Shown: in pieces, positions 1 to 11,835 of the stretch
How the letters are laid out: every line of letters starts with the position of its first letter
Position numbering within the stretch: position 1 is the first letter of the stretch
Origin: Strigamia acuminata
Lineage: Eukaryota; Arthropoda; Chilopoda; Geophilomorpha; Linotaeniidae
DNA length: 57,383 nucleotides
Reading direction: 5' to 3'
Assembly: GCA_949358305.1 (NCBI GenBank)
Contig: CASHSZ010000024.1
Location: 1-57,383 of the forward strand
Translations under genes and position numbers: made by a program
Notes under the pieces: model-generated
What the model was told of the DNA's origin: nothing
What the model saw: the letters and a program-made list of their open reading frames with translations, nothing else
Databases searched by the model: none

Positions 1-3000
1 GAAGATGCCCGGAAAAATCGGACGAAAAAAAGCGTCAAGAAGACGCGCGTTTTGACGAAAAAGGACGACGAGACGATAAGATCCTCGACGGAGAATGGTG
101 CCGAGAAGGTGCAAATTTTGATGGAAGTGGGCGACAAATTGGAGAAAACCACAACCAAAAATGATGAAGCCGAGGCAACGAAAATTTTGACAAGAGAAGA
201 TGACGAGTGGGCGAATCTGAACAAAAGTCTTATTTTATTCGAGGACAACGAGGCACCCGATGCAGACAAACTACAAGAAAAACAAGAACGGTGAGTAGAA
301 ACGCAAATTGTTTGATTTGAATCGCACCGAAGAAGTTATCGCGCGGTTTACATCTATAGCGCGCGCATATAACGCGCGGCTCAAAGCGTGCGAATTGCGA
401 TCCGTTTTTTTTTTTTTTTTTTGGCGCTTGATGCTAGTAACTCGCGATGATTTATTTGTTATTCTATTTAATCGTTTATTTATTTTTTTATTCCCCCCCT
501 CCACTAGACTCGATGACGGCAGACTCACGTCGACGATGCCGAGAACAGAGGATGTAACGGTTCTAAAAACACGCGTAGATTTCTTGTACCAGCAAGAAGA
601 GGGACGTGGGACTAAATACACACAAATTGCGGAAGAATTACGCACCCTTAATCAAAGGTTGAGTGTAATCGAAGAAAGACTCACGACCGCCAGTACATCG
701 CAACACATGACCGCAAGTACATCGCAACGCGTGACCACTAGTGCGTCGCAACAGGCTATTTGGTTGTCCTACGACCACCTTAAGGTAACAACGACGACAA
801 TCAATCAGCTCATTCGTTCGTTCGTTTGTTCGTTCAATCATCTTTCTCGTTTAGGACAAACCTGTCATCGATACGAGAAATGGGGTGTGTTGGTTGTGTC
901 CCGACAAAAACCAAGCCCCGAAGGGCCCCAAAGCCGACATATGTAATCACTGGCTGCATATACACAACGTTGGAAAAATCAAACCGGCCAGGGAGTTGTT
1001 GCGCAATCACGTTGGCAACTTTGAGAACTTTTGTCGGGTATTTCCTAGCGCGTACGCGCGCGATTCGTTTGTTCGCCTTTATTTACAATGTAAGCTGCGT
1101 AGCTCGGACATAACACCGTCCGGACAACTACGTGGTCCGGACAATTTTGTCCGGGCCCGGGCCCAACCAATAAGGAGCGATGCTAGATTTACTCTTTGGT
1201 TTGGACGACTTCCCTTTCCGGATTCCGGGCAAAGCGGTGCATCCCATATAAGGAAAAAATTACCGTGTGGTTCGGACAAAAATAAAAAATGTCGATTTTC
1301 CAATGAAATAAATTAGAAAAAAAACAAAAACAAAAACACTAAAATAAAAAAATAAATAAATAAATAAAAAAAGGTGTACACACCCTACAGAACGAACATC
1401 GCCTGGACTGGACAAATTTCTGGGCCCCATCCTACATCCGGGCTACATAGCTTACACTGTATTTCTTTATTTATTTGTTTGTTTATTTACTTATTTATTA
1501 ATTTAATTTATTTATTTATTTATTTTTTTTTTTCTCTCCCATTTTCATTGATGTGATCATCTCAATCATTCATCTCTTCTTCAACAGGCACTGATGTTAA
1601 CGAGGAAGAAGGCGGACGACTGTCCTTTATGCAACACACGATCAAATAATATGCAATATCATTTGCGAGAGACACACAGATTCGACGTACTGCCCACATT
1701 TCTGAAGCTAAGTGGGAAGGGCACGAAGAGAGGAGGTGATACCCCTCCCCACCACAGTGGTGCTCGACAACAGCGAGGGAACGAGAAGAAGAAGGGTGAC
1801 GAGGTGAGGGAAAAACAATTCGGTTTATTTGTCATTGACATTTTCTCTCTAGGCAATCGTGGTAACACCAAAGACCATGAAGTTGTTGCGAGAAGGATAC
1901 ACGCAATGGGAGAAGAACGTGAGTGTCTCGCCCCAAGGACTTGCCCGGGCAACTAGACTGATCGATTGTCCGTCTGTTTGTTTGTTTGTTTTATTTCAGC
2001 AACCCATCGATTTGAATCGACAAGCTCGGCCCCTAAAGTTTTTGTTCGGGAAGACACGACCCGACGACGACGACAGTAGCGACATCGAAGACGACGAAGA
2101 CGAAGGCGAAGACGAAGACGAAGGCGAAGGCGAAGGCGATGGAAACGGTGGAAACGACGGCGGTCGCGTCGGACATGGTCGCGGCACCGCTCCTGGACGC
2201 GGGATGAAGCGCGATTGCGGTCTAATCGCTAGCATTGCGAAGAGCAAACGGGAACGTGAGGCTAAACAAATACGTGGACGCAAGCCGACTCCCACTACAA
2301 AGTCGTCGCCATCGTCGTCGTCGTCGTCGCCGGACAATGACAAACCGGATCCGTTCAAGGTAAAGGAAAGGGATCCTTTCCGCTGCTCTCATTAATTTGG
2401 TGGTTCGTGTTTGACTGAAATTTCAGACAGCCTTGTATCGCGAGAAACGAGACATCACGGGAAGCAAATGCGACAGTGTTTACTGCGCGGAGTCGACTAG
2501 TCCGCGACTGAGTTGCAAATCGTGTTCCTCTTCGGTACACGAAGAATGTGTGGGGCGGACATGGACCAACCGGAAAAGCTACACCAAGTTCTTTTGTAGC
2601 GGTTGTCGTAAAATTCCTCCCGCTCCTATCACGAAACTGCGGTGAGTGTTTTCTTTCATTTTATTCTGTAATTAACTATAATTTTTTTGGCCACACCGTA
2701 CTCTAATTCGCTTGTTCATTTTTTTGCTAAACTAGTTTTAATTATTTTACACAGGTACTCCACTTACTCGATTGAGCAAAATCTCACCAAACACTTCAAC
2801 ATCTGCTTCCAACACGTCGCAGACGTACTCAATGGAAAGGTTAAAAGTTGGCGGATGAACCTCTTTGACAAAGGTGCCCCGAAGCGATCATCCATGTCGA
2901 CCGACCGACACGATTTACTGATCCAAGACGAAGAACTGGTACAGACTATAGATTTTTTATTATTTTTATATGTTTTTGTTTGTTTGTTTGTTTGTTTGTT

Positions 3001-3334
3001 TGTTTGTTTGTTTGTTTGTTTGTTTGTTTGTTTGTTTGTTCTTTGCTTTCGTTCGATTGAATTTTGCTCATTTACATTTCAGTGCAAACGTTTTGCTCAT
3101 TCTATTATAAAGAAAATAAGCACGGACCTGCCCATAAAAACACAGTATGCGCAGACGTGGGGACCAGACGGAATTGAAACGTTCATGACAGCGGTCGCAA
3201 TTCCCGAATTTCTGACCCGATTGATCTCTAAGATCGAGGACATCGATCGGGACCACGCAGACTTTTTCCTGGCTAATGTGGATCGCCCGCGGTATTTTGT
3301 TGACGATTTGAAAGACACGCGTGCCAGTCCGTGA
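1..3334 (+). CDS. Paired zinc-finger/PHD protein, left copy (5' partial)
   Basis: The protein is probably nuclear and chromatin- or DNA-binding (inference). Exons read from splice signals and phase: up to 290, 508-784, 855-1037, 1588-1803, 1853-1918, 2000-2359, 2427-2641, 2755-2938, 3083-3334 (stop TGA). In order the protein shows a charged Lys/Glu-rich start, a Gln/Ser/Thr helix segment, a first zinc-binding unit (CWLC then CNHWLHIH), a second (CPLC then HLRETH), an acidic Asp/Glu run with a poly-Ser stretch, a PHD-like finger (CDSVYC, CKSC, HEEC, CSGC) and a C-terminal domain with IPEFLTRLI that faintly recalls the fungal RTC4 domain. AATAAA follows at 3392. The start codon lies left of the window. 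The exon 3 donor (CGG|GTATTT) is the least certain junction; a MITE sits in that intron. Confidence 0.8.
1086..1459. mobile_element. MITE in intron 3 of left zinc-finger/PHD gene
   Basis: A 374-bp insert whose ends are inverted copies: left end CAATGTAAGCTGCGTAGC, right end read inward CAGTGTAAGCTATGTAGC, followed on both sides by CGGA. It is flanked by TA on each side, as expected for a Tc1/mariner-type target duplication. Inside are GTCCGGAC-type palindromes and an open reading stretch with no recognisable protein. The same insert is present in the right arm, so it arrived before the arms were duplicated or was copied between them. Confidence 0.7.
2975..3040 (+). repeat. (TTTG)n microsatellite in intron
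   Basis: An uninterrupted TTTG run fills intron 8 of the left zinc-finger/PHD gene. The right arm keeps it with a different repeat number (about 54019-54084 as CAAA). Confidence 0.9.
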
Positions 3335-3391
3335 AACGGCACAGTTTGTCAGATTTTCTTTTCTATTTTTTATTTTTCATTTGCGGTTTCG

Positions 3392-3397
3392 AATAAA
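3392..3397 (+). promoter_or_regulatory. Polyadenylation signal of left zinc-finger/PHD gene
   Basis: AATAAA lies 58 bp after the TGA stop, in a T-rich 3' UTR. The same signal is kept in the right arm. Confidence 0.6.
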
Positions 3398-4464
3398 CAA
3401 ACACGCACCCCGTTTCGCATTGTTTTTCTTTCGTTTATTTATTTATCCATGCGTTTAACAAAATTTTCAGCACATAAATTGTTGTTGTGTAAAATTGCAC
3501 ACGCACGCGCGGTTGATTATATACACGCGCGTCCGATTTCCATACTCGCCTCTCGACCGCGCGAGCCTTGTGAAAGCCCCGTGGTTTCCCATCATCCCTC
3601 GGTTCATCCTACACGCGTTCGCACGACGACGGCGTGGCAGCGAGTAGTTGGTCAACTGCCAAGTACTTTTCCAGCGAGAAAAAGAGGAAGAAAATTGAAT
3701 CAACCGGTCTATCAACCGGCCTATCCATCGAATTAAGCAGGTATGTCGACGAGCGAGCGCCATGTTCGCGGACGGACACAGACGGGAACCACAAGCGGTG
3801 TAATTGTCACCATCTTGCTCCCACAGATATTTCGAGAGAAATATTTGACGAAAATAGCGTGGGTAGATATTTTCACCAGTTGCATTCAAAAGCTAACATA
3901 ATTTGTATTTTACTCTAAATTTAAATGAAGATTGGCATCATTTACCATTTAAACCCGTGATGAAATTTAAAACGCATCGGTATTTCAAGGGGGAAGGGAG
4001 GATAACACGTGTGCCATTGCTTCCCCTTTAATCACGTTCCCAGCACGTGACAACGATTACGTTCATCCGCGCTGCACACGCGCACCAACCCGCGCGCCAT
4101 TTAATGACCGCGCGTTATTTGCAAACCCGAACCCCCTATTATCAGATACCCGTGTCCAACCCTTCTCGGAGGTTTGTTAAAAGATCTACTCGACCGACTC
4201 TGGTAAATCGCGAAGAAAGGTGCACCAAATGTTGTCGCAATAATGCATATACATATCGTGGGAATATCCTGCATCCTATTTTCCCTGAAATACCAATGCA
4301 AATAGCCACCCGCGCTATTTCCACTGCAAAATTTTCTCGTTCGTCCGTACTTATTTTACTTTACTTTACTTTACTTTACTTTACTTTACTTTACTTTACT
4401 TTACTTTACTTTTTTTTTTTGTTTTTTTTTTTTTGTTTTTTTTGTTTTGTTTTGTTTTGCCTAG
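3398..4464 (+). other. Region between the two arm genes, with probable 5' exon
   Basis: No convincing coding exon. It must hold the 5' end of the transposase gene. A good donor (AAGCAG|GTATGT) at 3740-3741 follows an open stretch with a Lys/Arg-rich reading, but the right arm carries two extra bases there, which breaks the frame, so this is better read as a 5' UTR exon. A CCGCGCG-rich segment near 4060-4110 may be promoter. A (TTTAC)n run at about 4351-4410 and a T-rich tract lead into the CTAG acceptor at 4464. Confidence 0.4.
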
Positions 4465-4468
4465 GTCC

Positions 4469-5560
4469 ATGACGGACGGTTTTCCAAAAACGCCCAACGA
4501 CACGCGCGTATGGGCCGCCACGACGACGCGGTACCGACAGGACGTCGGATTCGACGGCGAAACACCCGGCTATCGCGGCCGATGCGTGGCTACCAGCTCG
4601 GAATTCGACTATTTCGAGGAACTCTTCGGCGAGGCGGCCCGCTTCACCGTGACGGCGACGAACCGGGCCATTCGGAGAGAGGCGAAGCAGGAGAAAGAAG
4701 TGGGAAGAACGCGAGTACAGGTGTTGGGAAAAGTTGACGCACACGTTGCACACGTCGTTCACGGGGGTTCTCAGACGCGCTTTTGGTTGATTGTTCGTAT
4801 AATATACATGTTTTTCGTTTTAGACGCGTTCGATGCAACGACCACGAGGTCCGAGAACTAGACAAAGAACGTTGGTCGCCGTGGCTTGCGGTAGTGGCGC
4901 TGGAGCACCCGGACCACAACGCAGTGTTTTGAGAGTGTGTATCACCGCGGCCGACAGAAGGGCAGCCGAGCTGGCCGCCGGGCGACAGCCCCGACTTCCG
5001 TCTCGATCGCAACACCCGCCACAACCGAGAGGGACAGCGACAAGGGCGCGCGCGCGGGTCCGCCCTCTAACGCTCGATGAGTTTTATGTATATCTAGGGA
5101 TCCACGTCTTGGCCGGCTACAACAAACAACCCGAATTGCGACACTACTGGTCGAGCAGCAACGTCGGCGATCTCGGTGCACCGGCCGTTGGGCGAGCCAT
5201 GACACACAAGAGGTTTCAGGAGATTTCGCGGTACCTTCATTACGGCACGCAACCGTCCTACCAACGGTTGCACGTTACCGGCTCTGCACGCGGCCCCGAT
5301 GGCGGCAGCACAACGGCGGAAAGGGTGTCATTTTTGAAAGAACGCGAACAGGACGACCGCGCGATGAAAGTTCGCTTGTTCGCCGACCTGGTCAACAAAC
5401 GCTCCCGCGCATGTCGGCAACCAAGGACGACGCTCTGCATTGACGAGTCGATGATCGCCTTCCGAGGTCGATCAAAGATAAAAGTGCGTACATTTATTTA
5501 TTCATCCAGTTGTCTACATTTGTTCATTCGTTCGGCAAATTTCTTCCAGGTCTTCCAACC
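4469..5560 (+). pseudogene. piggyBac-type transposase, left copy truncated in exon 3
   Basis: DDE transposase of the piggyBac/PGBD family, 5' half only. The ATG at 4469 follows an acceptor (CCTAG) at 4464. Exons are 4465-4720, 4824-5483 and 5550 to the break at 5560. Present are the N-terminal helical segment (DYFEELF then TNRAI), an Arg/Pro/Ala-rich spacer, the conserved LGIHVLAG and LRHYWSS block, and the first catalytic Asp in CIDESMIAF. The second and third catalytic Asp and the Cys-rich tail are gone. Exon 3 runs directly into the LTR end of a decayed copia element. The product could not catalyse transposition; it might act as a truncated binding protein if expressed (inference). Confidence 0.85.
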
Positions 5561-6740
5561 TGAAGAGTTGCAATGGCCTGTGCGCTGTCGAAATAACTCG
5601 GAAACATCATTTTGGCTGGGCGGATAAATCGGACACGCGTCCGCCATCTTTTATTACAAAAGTAAGTGTGTTACATAAAAACCCGGTTCGAGGCTAATCG
5701 CCCTCGATCTCAAACACAATGAAATCATAGAACAAATCATTGTTTCAATACACTGACTTGTTCTTTACAGAAAGACAAAACTAATGGATAAAACAAACAG
5801 AACAACATAAACAATAAGTGCTCATTTGAGCAGATGACAGGTTGTGTGTGTTGTCACGTAATAGGAGTCGGTTGCGGTACAAAACCAGCATTGGGATTAA
5901 AAAACAGAATCAACCGACTGCAATACGGGACATCAACATGGCAACACACTGATTGCATTTATCCACAATATGCAATCCCATAATCTACGCGGATGCGAGG
6001 ACAAACAGGAAAACGTCAACCTAACAAATCCCCCTTCGTTTAGCTATTTGTCAATTACAAAGATGTATTCGCATAGCGCGTTCAATCTGGATTTAGCTAA
6101 CCATTTCGTCAGAATATCCGCGACATTTAATTCGCCGGAAACATGCTCGATCAAAAACGTTACTTTCTCAAACCAATCTCTAACGAAATGGAGCTTCACG
6201 TCTATATGTTTATTTGCCCTGTTCTCGATCCTATTCTTACAGTATTGGATAGCCGGCTGGCTATCCGCAAAAACACAGGGCGTATTTCGCTCGAGACAAA
6301 ACATTATCTTCGCGTCGTAAAAGCGCTCGAGCCAAATAACTTCTTTCACCCCATCGACCACGGCGAGAAATTCGCTCTCCATGATCGGTGTAAACTGTCA
6401 AATTCTCGTTTTTACAGTTCGATAAGTTAATCGAATAATTCGACGTGGTGGCCAAATATCGCAGGACCTGCAGTAACATATTGACATGGCGCGTCGAATG
6501 CGTCTCGTTATACTGGGAAAGCACTATTACTGAAAACAGTATGTCGGGTCTGGTTCGGCTGGCGATGAACAACAGACTTCCGACCAGAGATCTGTACGGG
6601 AATGAGGTGTTGGCTTTTTCCCCGGTTCTTACACCTTGAATCATGGTTCCCGGGGTTACTGGAACCTTTACTCGATGGCACGAGTCAATCCCGTACGCTT
6701 TACAAAGCTTTTCAATATATTTCCGTTGGTGGATTTTAAC
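5561..6740 (-). mobile_element. Decayed copia element: pol 3' end plus 3' LTR
   Basis: On the minus strand, 6738-6044 reads as the end of a copia polyprotein: the segment before the RNase H region (HQRKYIEKLC, FPYRSLVGSLLF, RTRPDILFS), then after a frameshift near 6370-6420 the RNase H tail (MESEFLAVVDG, QPAIQYCKNR, HVSGELNVADILTKW). It is clearly related to, but well diverged from, the intact element at 39011-45903. A purine tract (AAGGGGGA) near 6030 precedes an LTR-like stretch ending at 5561, about 460 bp, close to the 470 bp of the intact LTR, and sharing an AAGATGGCGG motif and the ending CA. The 5' part and the other LTR are missing. Confidence 0.8.
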
Positions 6741-6744
6741 CTTA

Positions 6745-7220
6745 TGGCGCGCATGCGGATTTCGCGGAGTGCGAAAGGGACCCTATATTTAACATTACGG
6801 CGGCCTATACCTTGACCCCCTGTTCGCAGTCTCGTGGCGGATTCTGCGGATTTCACCTATTCGTACAATCCGCACGATCGCGCGTGTTTTATCATTCTTG
6901 GCAAACCGCTTTTTGAAAACGCGTTGTAACGCATCCTCAACTTTACAAATCTCGCTTAGCGCGATCGCGCTATAACGCTTCTTCGTGTCCAACAAAAACA
7001 GCCGATTAAAAACGAAACTTCGGGTTTCGCTAAAACGCGATTTTGATATCGGGAAGGGCACGTGACCACGTGGGTAAAAATAGAATCGAGTTTCGTGAAA
7101 ACCTAATTTGGAGAAACGGCGTGGTGGTTTTGCGAAATATGTCACATGTCACGTGATCGGACGTCGGATCTCGTACATAAACGTTCGTGCCTGGTCAAAC
7201 CAGAGTCTTTAAAAAATATA
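6745..7220 (+). repeat. Repeat block: module H and upstream part
   Basis: No gene seen. About 6770-6840 (ending TACGGCGGCCTATACC then CTGTTCGCAG) matches 29008-29072, and its core resembles 11139-11160 and 15415-15440 (CATTTTTAACATTATGGTG). About 7145-7220 (CACGTGATCGGACGTCG then GTCTTTAAAAAATATAAATG) matches 13628-13726 and parts of 14730 and 25262. Several A/T and CGCG palindromes are present. Confidence 0.6.
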
Positions 7221-7585
7221 AATGCATTTCCCGATCATAGGATTAATTTCGCGCCGTGTGCTCCAGTCATTAATTAGGTTATCTTCGTTGCAACTCGTCA
7301 TAATAAAATTTTTACAGAAAATCAATCGTTTCGTATTTTATTTTCACTTTCCGGGAGTCTCGCGTCGTCGCAGTCGACGCGAGTCGCACCCAACGCGTTC
7401 TGCGGGTTCGGCGAGCGTTTTCAGATCGGGGCGGACCGTCTCGTATAGTACCGGGCGCGCCTCCCCAACTGACCGGTCGATGGTTGTATAGTTTAAAATT
7501 TCCTCGACCGAGTAAACGGTCGATGATGTGGCATTTGTGCGCGTTCATCCCGTGTCTCTCAGACTGGCCTTCGGGCCGGTCAAAA

Positions 7586-7616
<31 letters not shown>

Positions 7617-8840
7617 ATTGGCCGTAAAATTGGGGCAACTGGGGTCGCTGAGCGGCGGCGGTGGCGGCAGCAACGACAGCCCCGACAACTCGCCCCGAAA
7701 ATAAGTTTCCGCGTCGGCATCCGTTCGTTCGTTCGTTTGTTTAAACGTGCGCGCGGTCGCGTGCATCCTACTCGTGTCTGACGTGGCGATCGGTACGGAG
7801 TAAAAAATATCACCCGAAAAAGAAAGACGATTAAATTTTTAATTCTCCGGTCGTGGCACCGACTCTGCGGTTCGTACTTTAACCGTTAATTAGATTATCT
7901 TCGTCGTAATTTACCGGGAAAAAAAATTTGTAGGGAATCCGTTGTTTCGTATTTTATTTTCATCTTCCGGGGGTCTCGCGCCGTCCCAGTCGATGGGAGT
8001 CTTCCTCAACACGTTCGATGGGTTTTGCCAACACTTTCAGATCGCCAGCGGAACTCGGGCCCGCCGCTCGGTCGAGCGGCTCAGTACCCGCCGGGCGGCG
8101 TGGTAGCCGGGTTCTCGCTTCCAGTGGCTGTAGGCGTCCTTCTTAAACGCCTTCCTCGCTCTCTCGGTCTCAGACTGGCCTTCGGGACGGTCAAAATAAT
8201 AAATAAATGAAGAAACAAATAAATCGGAAATAGAACGCGCCCGTCCCGACGAGAATAGGGGCAAATGGTGTCGTTGAGCGGCGACGACAGCGGCAGCCCC
8301 GACGACTTGCCCCGAAAATAAGCTCCCGCACCGGCATCCCTTCGTCCGTCTAAACCCCGCAGCGCGTGCGGTCGCGTGCATTCTACTCGTGTCCGGTGTG
8401 GCGATCGGTACGGGGTTAAAAAAAAATATCACACGCAAAAGGAAAAACGATTAAAATTTTAATTCTTCGGTCGTGGAACCGACTTTGCGGTCCGTGCTTC
8501 AACCGTTAATTAGGTTATCTTCGTCGCAACTCGTCGTAATAAAAATTTCACAGAAAATCAGCCGTTTCGTATTTTATTTTCATCTTCCGGGGGTCTCGCG
8601 TCGTCGTAGTCGACGCGAGTCTCACCGAACGCGTTCTGCGGGTTCGGCGAGCGTTTTCAGATCGGGGCGGACCGTCTCGTATAGTACCGGGCGCGCCTCC
8701 CCAACTGACCGGTCGATGGTTATATAGTTTAAAATTTCCTCGACCGAGTAAACGGTCGATGCTTCAGCGTCCGGTCGATGATGTGGCATTTGTGCGCGTT
8801 CATCCCGTGTCTCTCAGACTGGCCTTCGGGCCGGTCAAAA

Positions 8841-8883
<43 letters not shown>

Positions 8884-10200
8884 ATTGGCCGTAAAATTGG
8901 GGCAACTGGGGTCGCTGAGCGGCGGCGGTGGCGGCAGCAACGACAGCCCCGACGACTCGCCCCGAAAATAAGTTTCCGCGTCGGCATCCGTTCGTTCGTT
9001 CGTTCGTTTAAACGTGCGCGCGGTCGCGTGCATCCTACTCGTGTCTGACGTGGCGATCGGTACGGAGTAAAAAAAAATCACCCGAAAAAGGAAAGACGAT
9101 TAAAATTTTAATTCTCCGGTCGTGGCACCGACTTTGCGGTCCGTGCTTTAACCGATAATTAGGTTATCTTCGTCGTAATTCGTTGGAATAAAAATTTTAT
9201 AGAAAATGAGCCGTTTCGTATTTTATTTTCATCTTCCGGGGGTCTCGCGCCGTCGTTGTGGACGGGAGTCTTCCCGAACACGTTCGATGGGTTTTGCCAA
9301 CACTTTCAGATCGAACTCGGGACTCGGGCCCGCCGCTCGGTCGAGCGGCGCACAGTACCCGCCGAGCGGCGCGGTATCCGATATAAAAATACCCTTGCTT
9401 AGCCACGGTCTCAGACTGGCCTTCGGGCCGGTCAAAATAATAAATAAAAAAATAAATAAATAAGTCCGAAAATGGAACGTATCCGTCCCGACGAATAGAT
9501 GCGGTTGGGGTCGTTGAGCGACGGCGGCGGCAGCGGCAGCCCCGACGACTCGCCCCGAAAATAAGTTTCCGCGTCGGCATCCGTTCGTTCGTTCGTTCGT
9601 TTAAACGTGCGCGCGGTCGCGTGCATCCTACTCGTGTCTGACGTGGCGATCGGTACGGAGTAAAAAAAATCACCCGAAAAAGAAAGACTGTTAAAATTTT
9701 AATTCCCCCGTCGTAGAACTGGTTTCGCGGCTCGCCTTCCAACCGTTAATCATTTTATCTTCGTCGCGACAGATTCGAATAAAAGTTTTACAAAACAACC
9801 GTCGTTTTACATTTTTAAATCATTTCCCGGGGACCATGTACCGTCGCAGTCGACGCGAGTCCCGGTCATCGCATCCGATAGACTTTGCGGACGTTTTTCA
9901 GATCGAGACCGGAGTACCTGTTGAGTACCAAATGGCCGGTCGGTCGTTGGTGTGGTTCCGCCTCCCGAAATGTTCGTCGCCATTTTCTGTTGGTCGACTC
10001 GCCTACCATCCAATGGTCGGTCGGCGGGTCTCGGTCTCAGACTGGCCTTCGGGCCGGTCAAAAAAAAAAAAAAAATTAATAAATAAATAAATAAATAAAT
10101 GACAGTTGGGCTCGTTGAGCGGTGGCGACGGCGGCGGCAACCCCGACGACTCGTCCCAAAAATAAGCTCCCACATCGACACTCATCCGTTAGTCTAAACC
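7220..10200 (+). repeat. Tandem array of five ~600-bp repeat units with UUCG hairpins
   Basis: Five diverged units start near 7220, 7829, 8449, 9098 and 9688. Each opens with a segment containing TTAATTAGGTTATCTTCG and a TTTCAGATCG, then a hairpin (GACTGGCCTTCGGGCCGGTC or variant), an (AAAT)n tail, and a closing segment containing CAGCCCCGACGACTCG and CCGAAAATAAG. Hairpins lie at 7562-7581, 8173-8192, 8817-8836, 9414-9433 and 10040-10059. Short reading frames recur on both strands only because the DNA is repeated: none keeps a start, length or frame across units, so I treat the array as noncoding. Each unit resembles a retroposon 3' end (stem plus short-repeat tail), but no source element is identified. 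Confidence 0.8.
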
Positions 10201-11340
10201 TCTTGACGTGCATTCTACTCGCGTCCGACAGATACGGTTCGTTGTGGGCATAGAAAACATCCGCACACCGATACGGCATGTTTCGACGTCGATGCGCGAC
10301 CGCGAAGCCGAGTCCCCGACGACGTACATACTCGCACAAGCGCGTTCGCGCGCGCGATATTGCGTGTGATGCGATGCCGATGAGCTCGACACGGTCTTTC
10401 GACGCGGGCGTCGATAATAATGTCCGTCAACGTGGATAAATGTCCGCAGAGTGCTTTGTGTTTATGGCAACGCACCGGGACGCAATTAACCAACCACTTA
10501 CGAAAATTCAAAACATAATTGTTTAACAAAAGGAAACTCGTATAATGTTGAAACGATAAAGAAAACGCAAAATTTAGATTCAAATTCAGATTCGAATTGG
10601 GTAAGATTAGGTCAGGTTAGACCCACAAACTCTGGGGGAGCGACACGAAAATGAAAAGGGCGCACCTATCGCTTATAGACGTCTGGCGATCGACAATGGG
10701 TGGACGATTAAAGTTTAAATTTCGGATCGTGGTATCGGTTTCGCGGTTCGTATTCCAATAGTTAATCACATTATCTTTGTACCAAACAACCGATACAAAA
10801 GTTTTGTAAAATATCCGCCGTTTTATATTTTAATTTCACCTTCCGGTTGCCACGCGCTGTCGTAGTTGGTGCGAATCTCCATCAACGCATTCGACGGGCT
10901 TCGAGAGTGATTCCAGTAATCCAGACCAATCCTGGCCCTCGCGGAAATCCGGAGGGTTTTGGTTTTCCGCGATTGTTTTACTCACTTCTGTGGTTTTTCT
11001 ACCGTATGAGTTAATAGATGTTCTTTTGAACGTCTCTCTGTACAGAATACGGGGCAGCTGGCGCCGACAAGCACCGGCAGCCCCAAACAATTTGTTCAAA
11101 AATAAGCTTCTGCAAGATGTTTCGTAAAAAAAAACCCGACGGGATTCCCATTTTTAACATTATGGTGTTTTGTTTTTTTATTGCCACCAAAGCGCGCTAC
11201 CACCGCAAATTTTCCCGCGTTTGCCATGTACGCGCCGAAAACCACAGGCAATGAACTTTTCCACAAACTGAAAAACAAAATATATGGGTAAGCGCACGTG
11301 GACGAATGAAACAAGATTAGCCCGGTTTCGGAATTTATTG
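10201..11340 (+). repeat. Repeat block: modules D, E, A, C, H
   Basis: About 10213-10700 (GTTTCGACGTCGATGCGCG through GTCCGTCAACGTGGATAAAT and GTTGAAACGATAAAG) matches 14265-14700, 18105-18600 and 25700-26020. It leads into a hairpin-less unit (TTCCGGTTGCC to GGCAGCCCCAAACAATTTG near 11090) resembling 17640-17975, 25265-25680 and 28305-28695. 11139-11213 is almost identical to 15415-15492. No gene seen. Confidence 0.65.
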
Positions 11341-11835
11341 GGTTGACGTTTTGTATTCACGCGTGACGGGGGCACCACATGTGGAAAACGCGCGAATCAC
11401 GCGCGTCTACGCACATTGGAAACTTAGTATTAACGTTCGTTTCGAGTTAAATAAAAACGACGACCGTGACGAGGACCTCAAAGACGGCGATAGCAGGATT
11501 CGTCGGAACAACGAGGATTGCCAACGAGAGAGACCCGTTCATTTGCCGACGCTCCATAGTTCAAACTTAAATCGTTCTCGGACTGCCACCAGATGTCACA
11601 TCAGCCGCTCACGACATACACACACTTTGGTTCGGCAGCTTATATCAAACGCGCGCGTTTCATCTTCCGTCTGATCCTCACTACTACCTCGTGTTCGTTG
11701 GTAAGTAAGTTTGATGCTTTGTGTGATTTCTCGGTCAATGGACCACGCCCACGACCACAATCACCTCCCTCTCCCTCTCTCTCTCTCTCTCCAATTTACT
11801 TTCAGTTGTTTACTCGTCTCACAAACAAAAGGAAA
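11341..11835 (+). other. Probable promoter and 5' UTR of small paired zinc-finger gene
   Basis: Holds no coding exon I can support. A donor (CGTTG|GTAAGTAAG) near 11700 and a CT-rich acceptor ending at 11805 (CTTTCAG) define a likely 5' UTR intron for the gene starting at 11836. Confidence 0.4.

Larger units (their letters stand above)
1..5560 (+). repeat. Left arm of long inverted duplication
   Basis: This stretch reappears in reverse complement at about 51479-57108. Coding exons match with only scattered substitutions, and introns differ mainly in microsatellite length. The match begins at base 1 and the right arm runs about 275 bp further, so the true left limit lies outside the window. 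The inner limit is sharp: both arms share the sequence through GTCTTCCAACC (ending at 5560) and then diverge completely. The arm holds a zinc-finger/PHD gene and the first part of a piggyBac-type transposase gene, both reading inward. Confidence 0.95.

Noticed and set aside
885-1316. Extension of zinc-finger exon 3 into the following 280 bp as coding
   Set aside because: The extension lies inside the MITE and would break the join to the second zinc finger.
2940-3045. Regular short repeats (TTTG, CAAA, AAAT, TTTAC) as a CRISPR-like array
   Set aside because: Units are 4-5 bp microsatellites without spacers, in a eukaryotic sequence.
3449-3918. Coding exon upstream of the transposase
   Set aside because: The right arm has two extra bases in the same stretch, breaking the frame, so it is more likely a 5' UTR exon.
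7545-10185. Recurrent minus-strand frames reading FDRPEGQSE or LTGPKASLR
   Set aside because: They are translations of the repeated hairpin and its AAAT tail; start, length and frame differ between copies.
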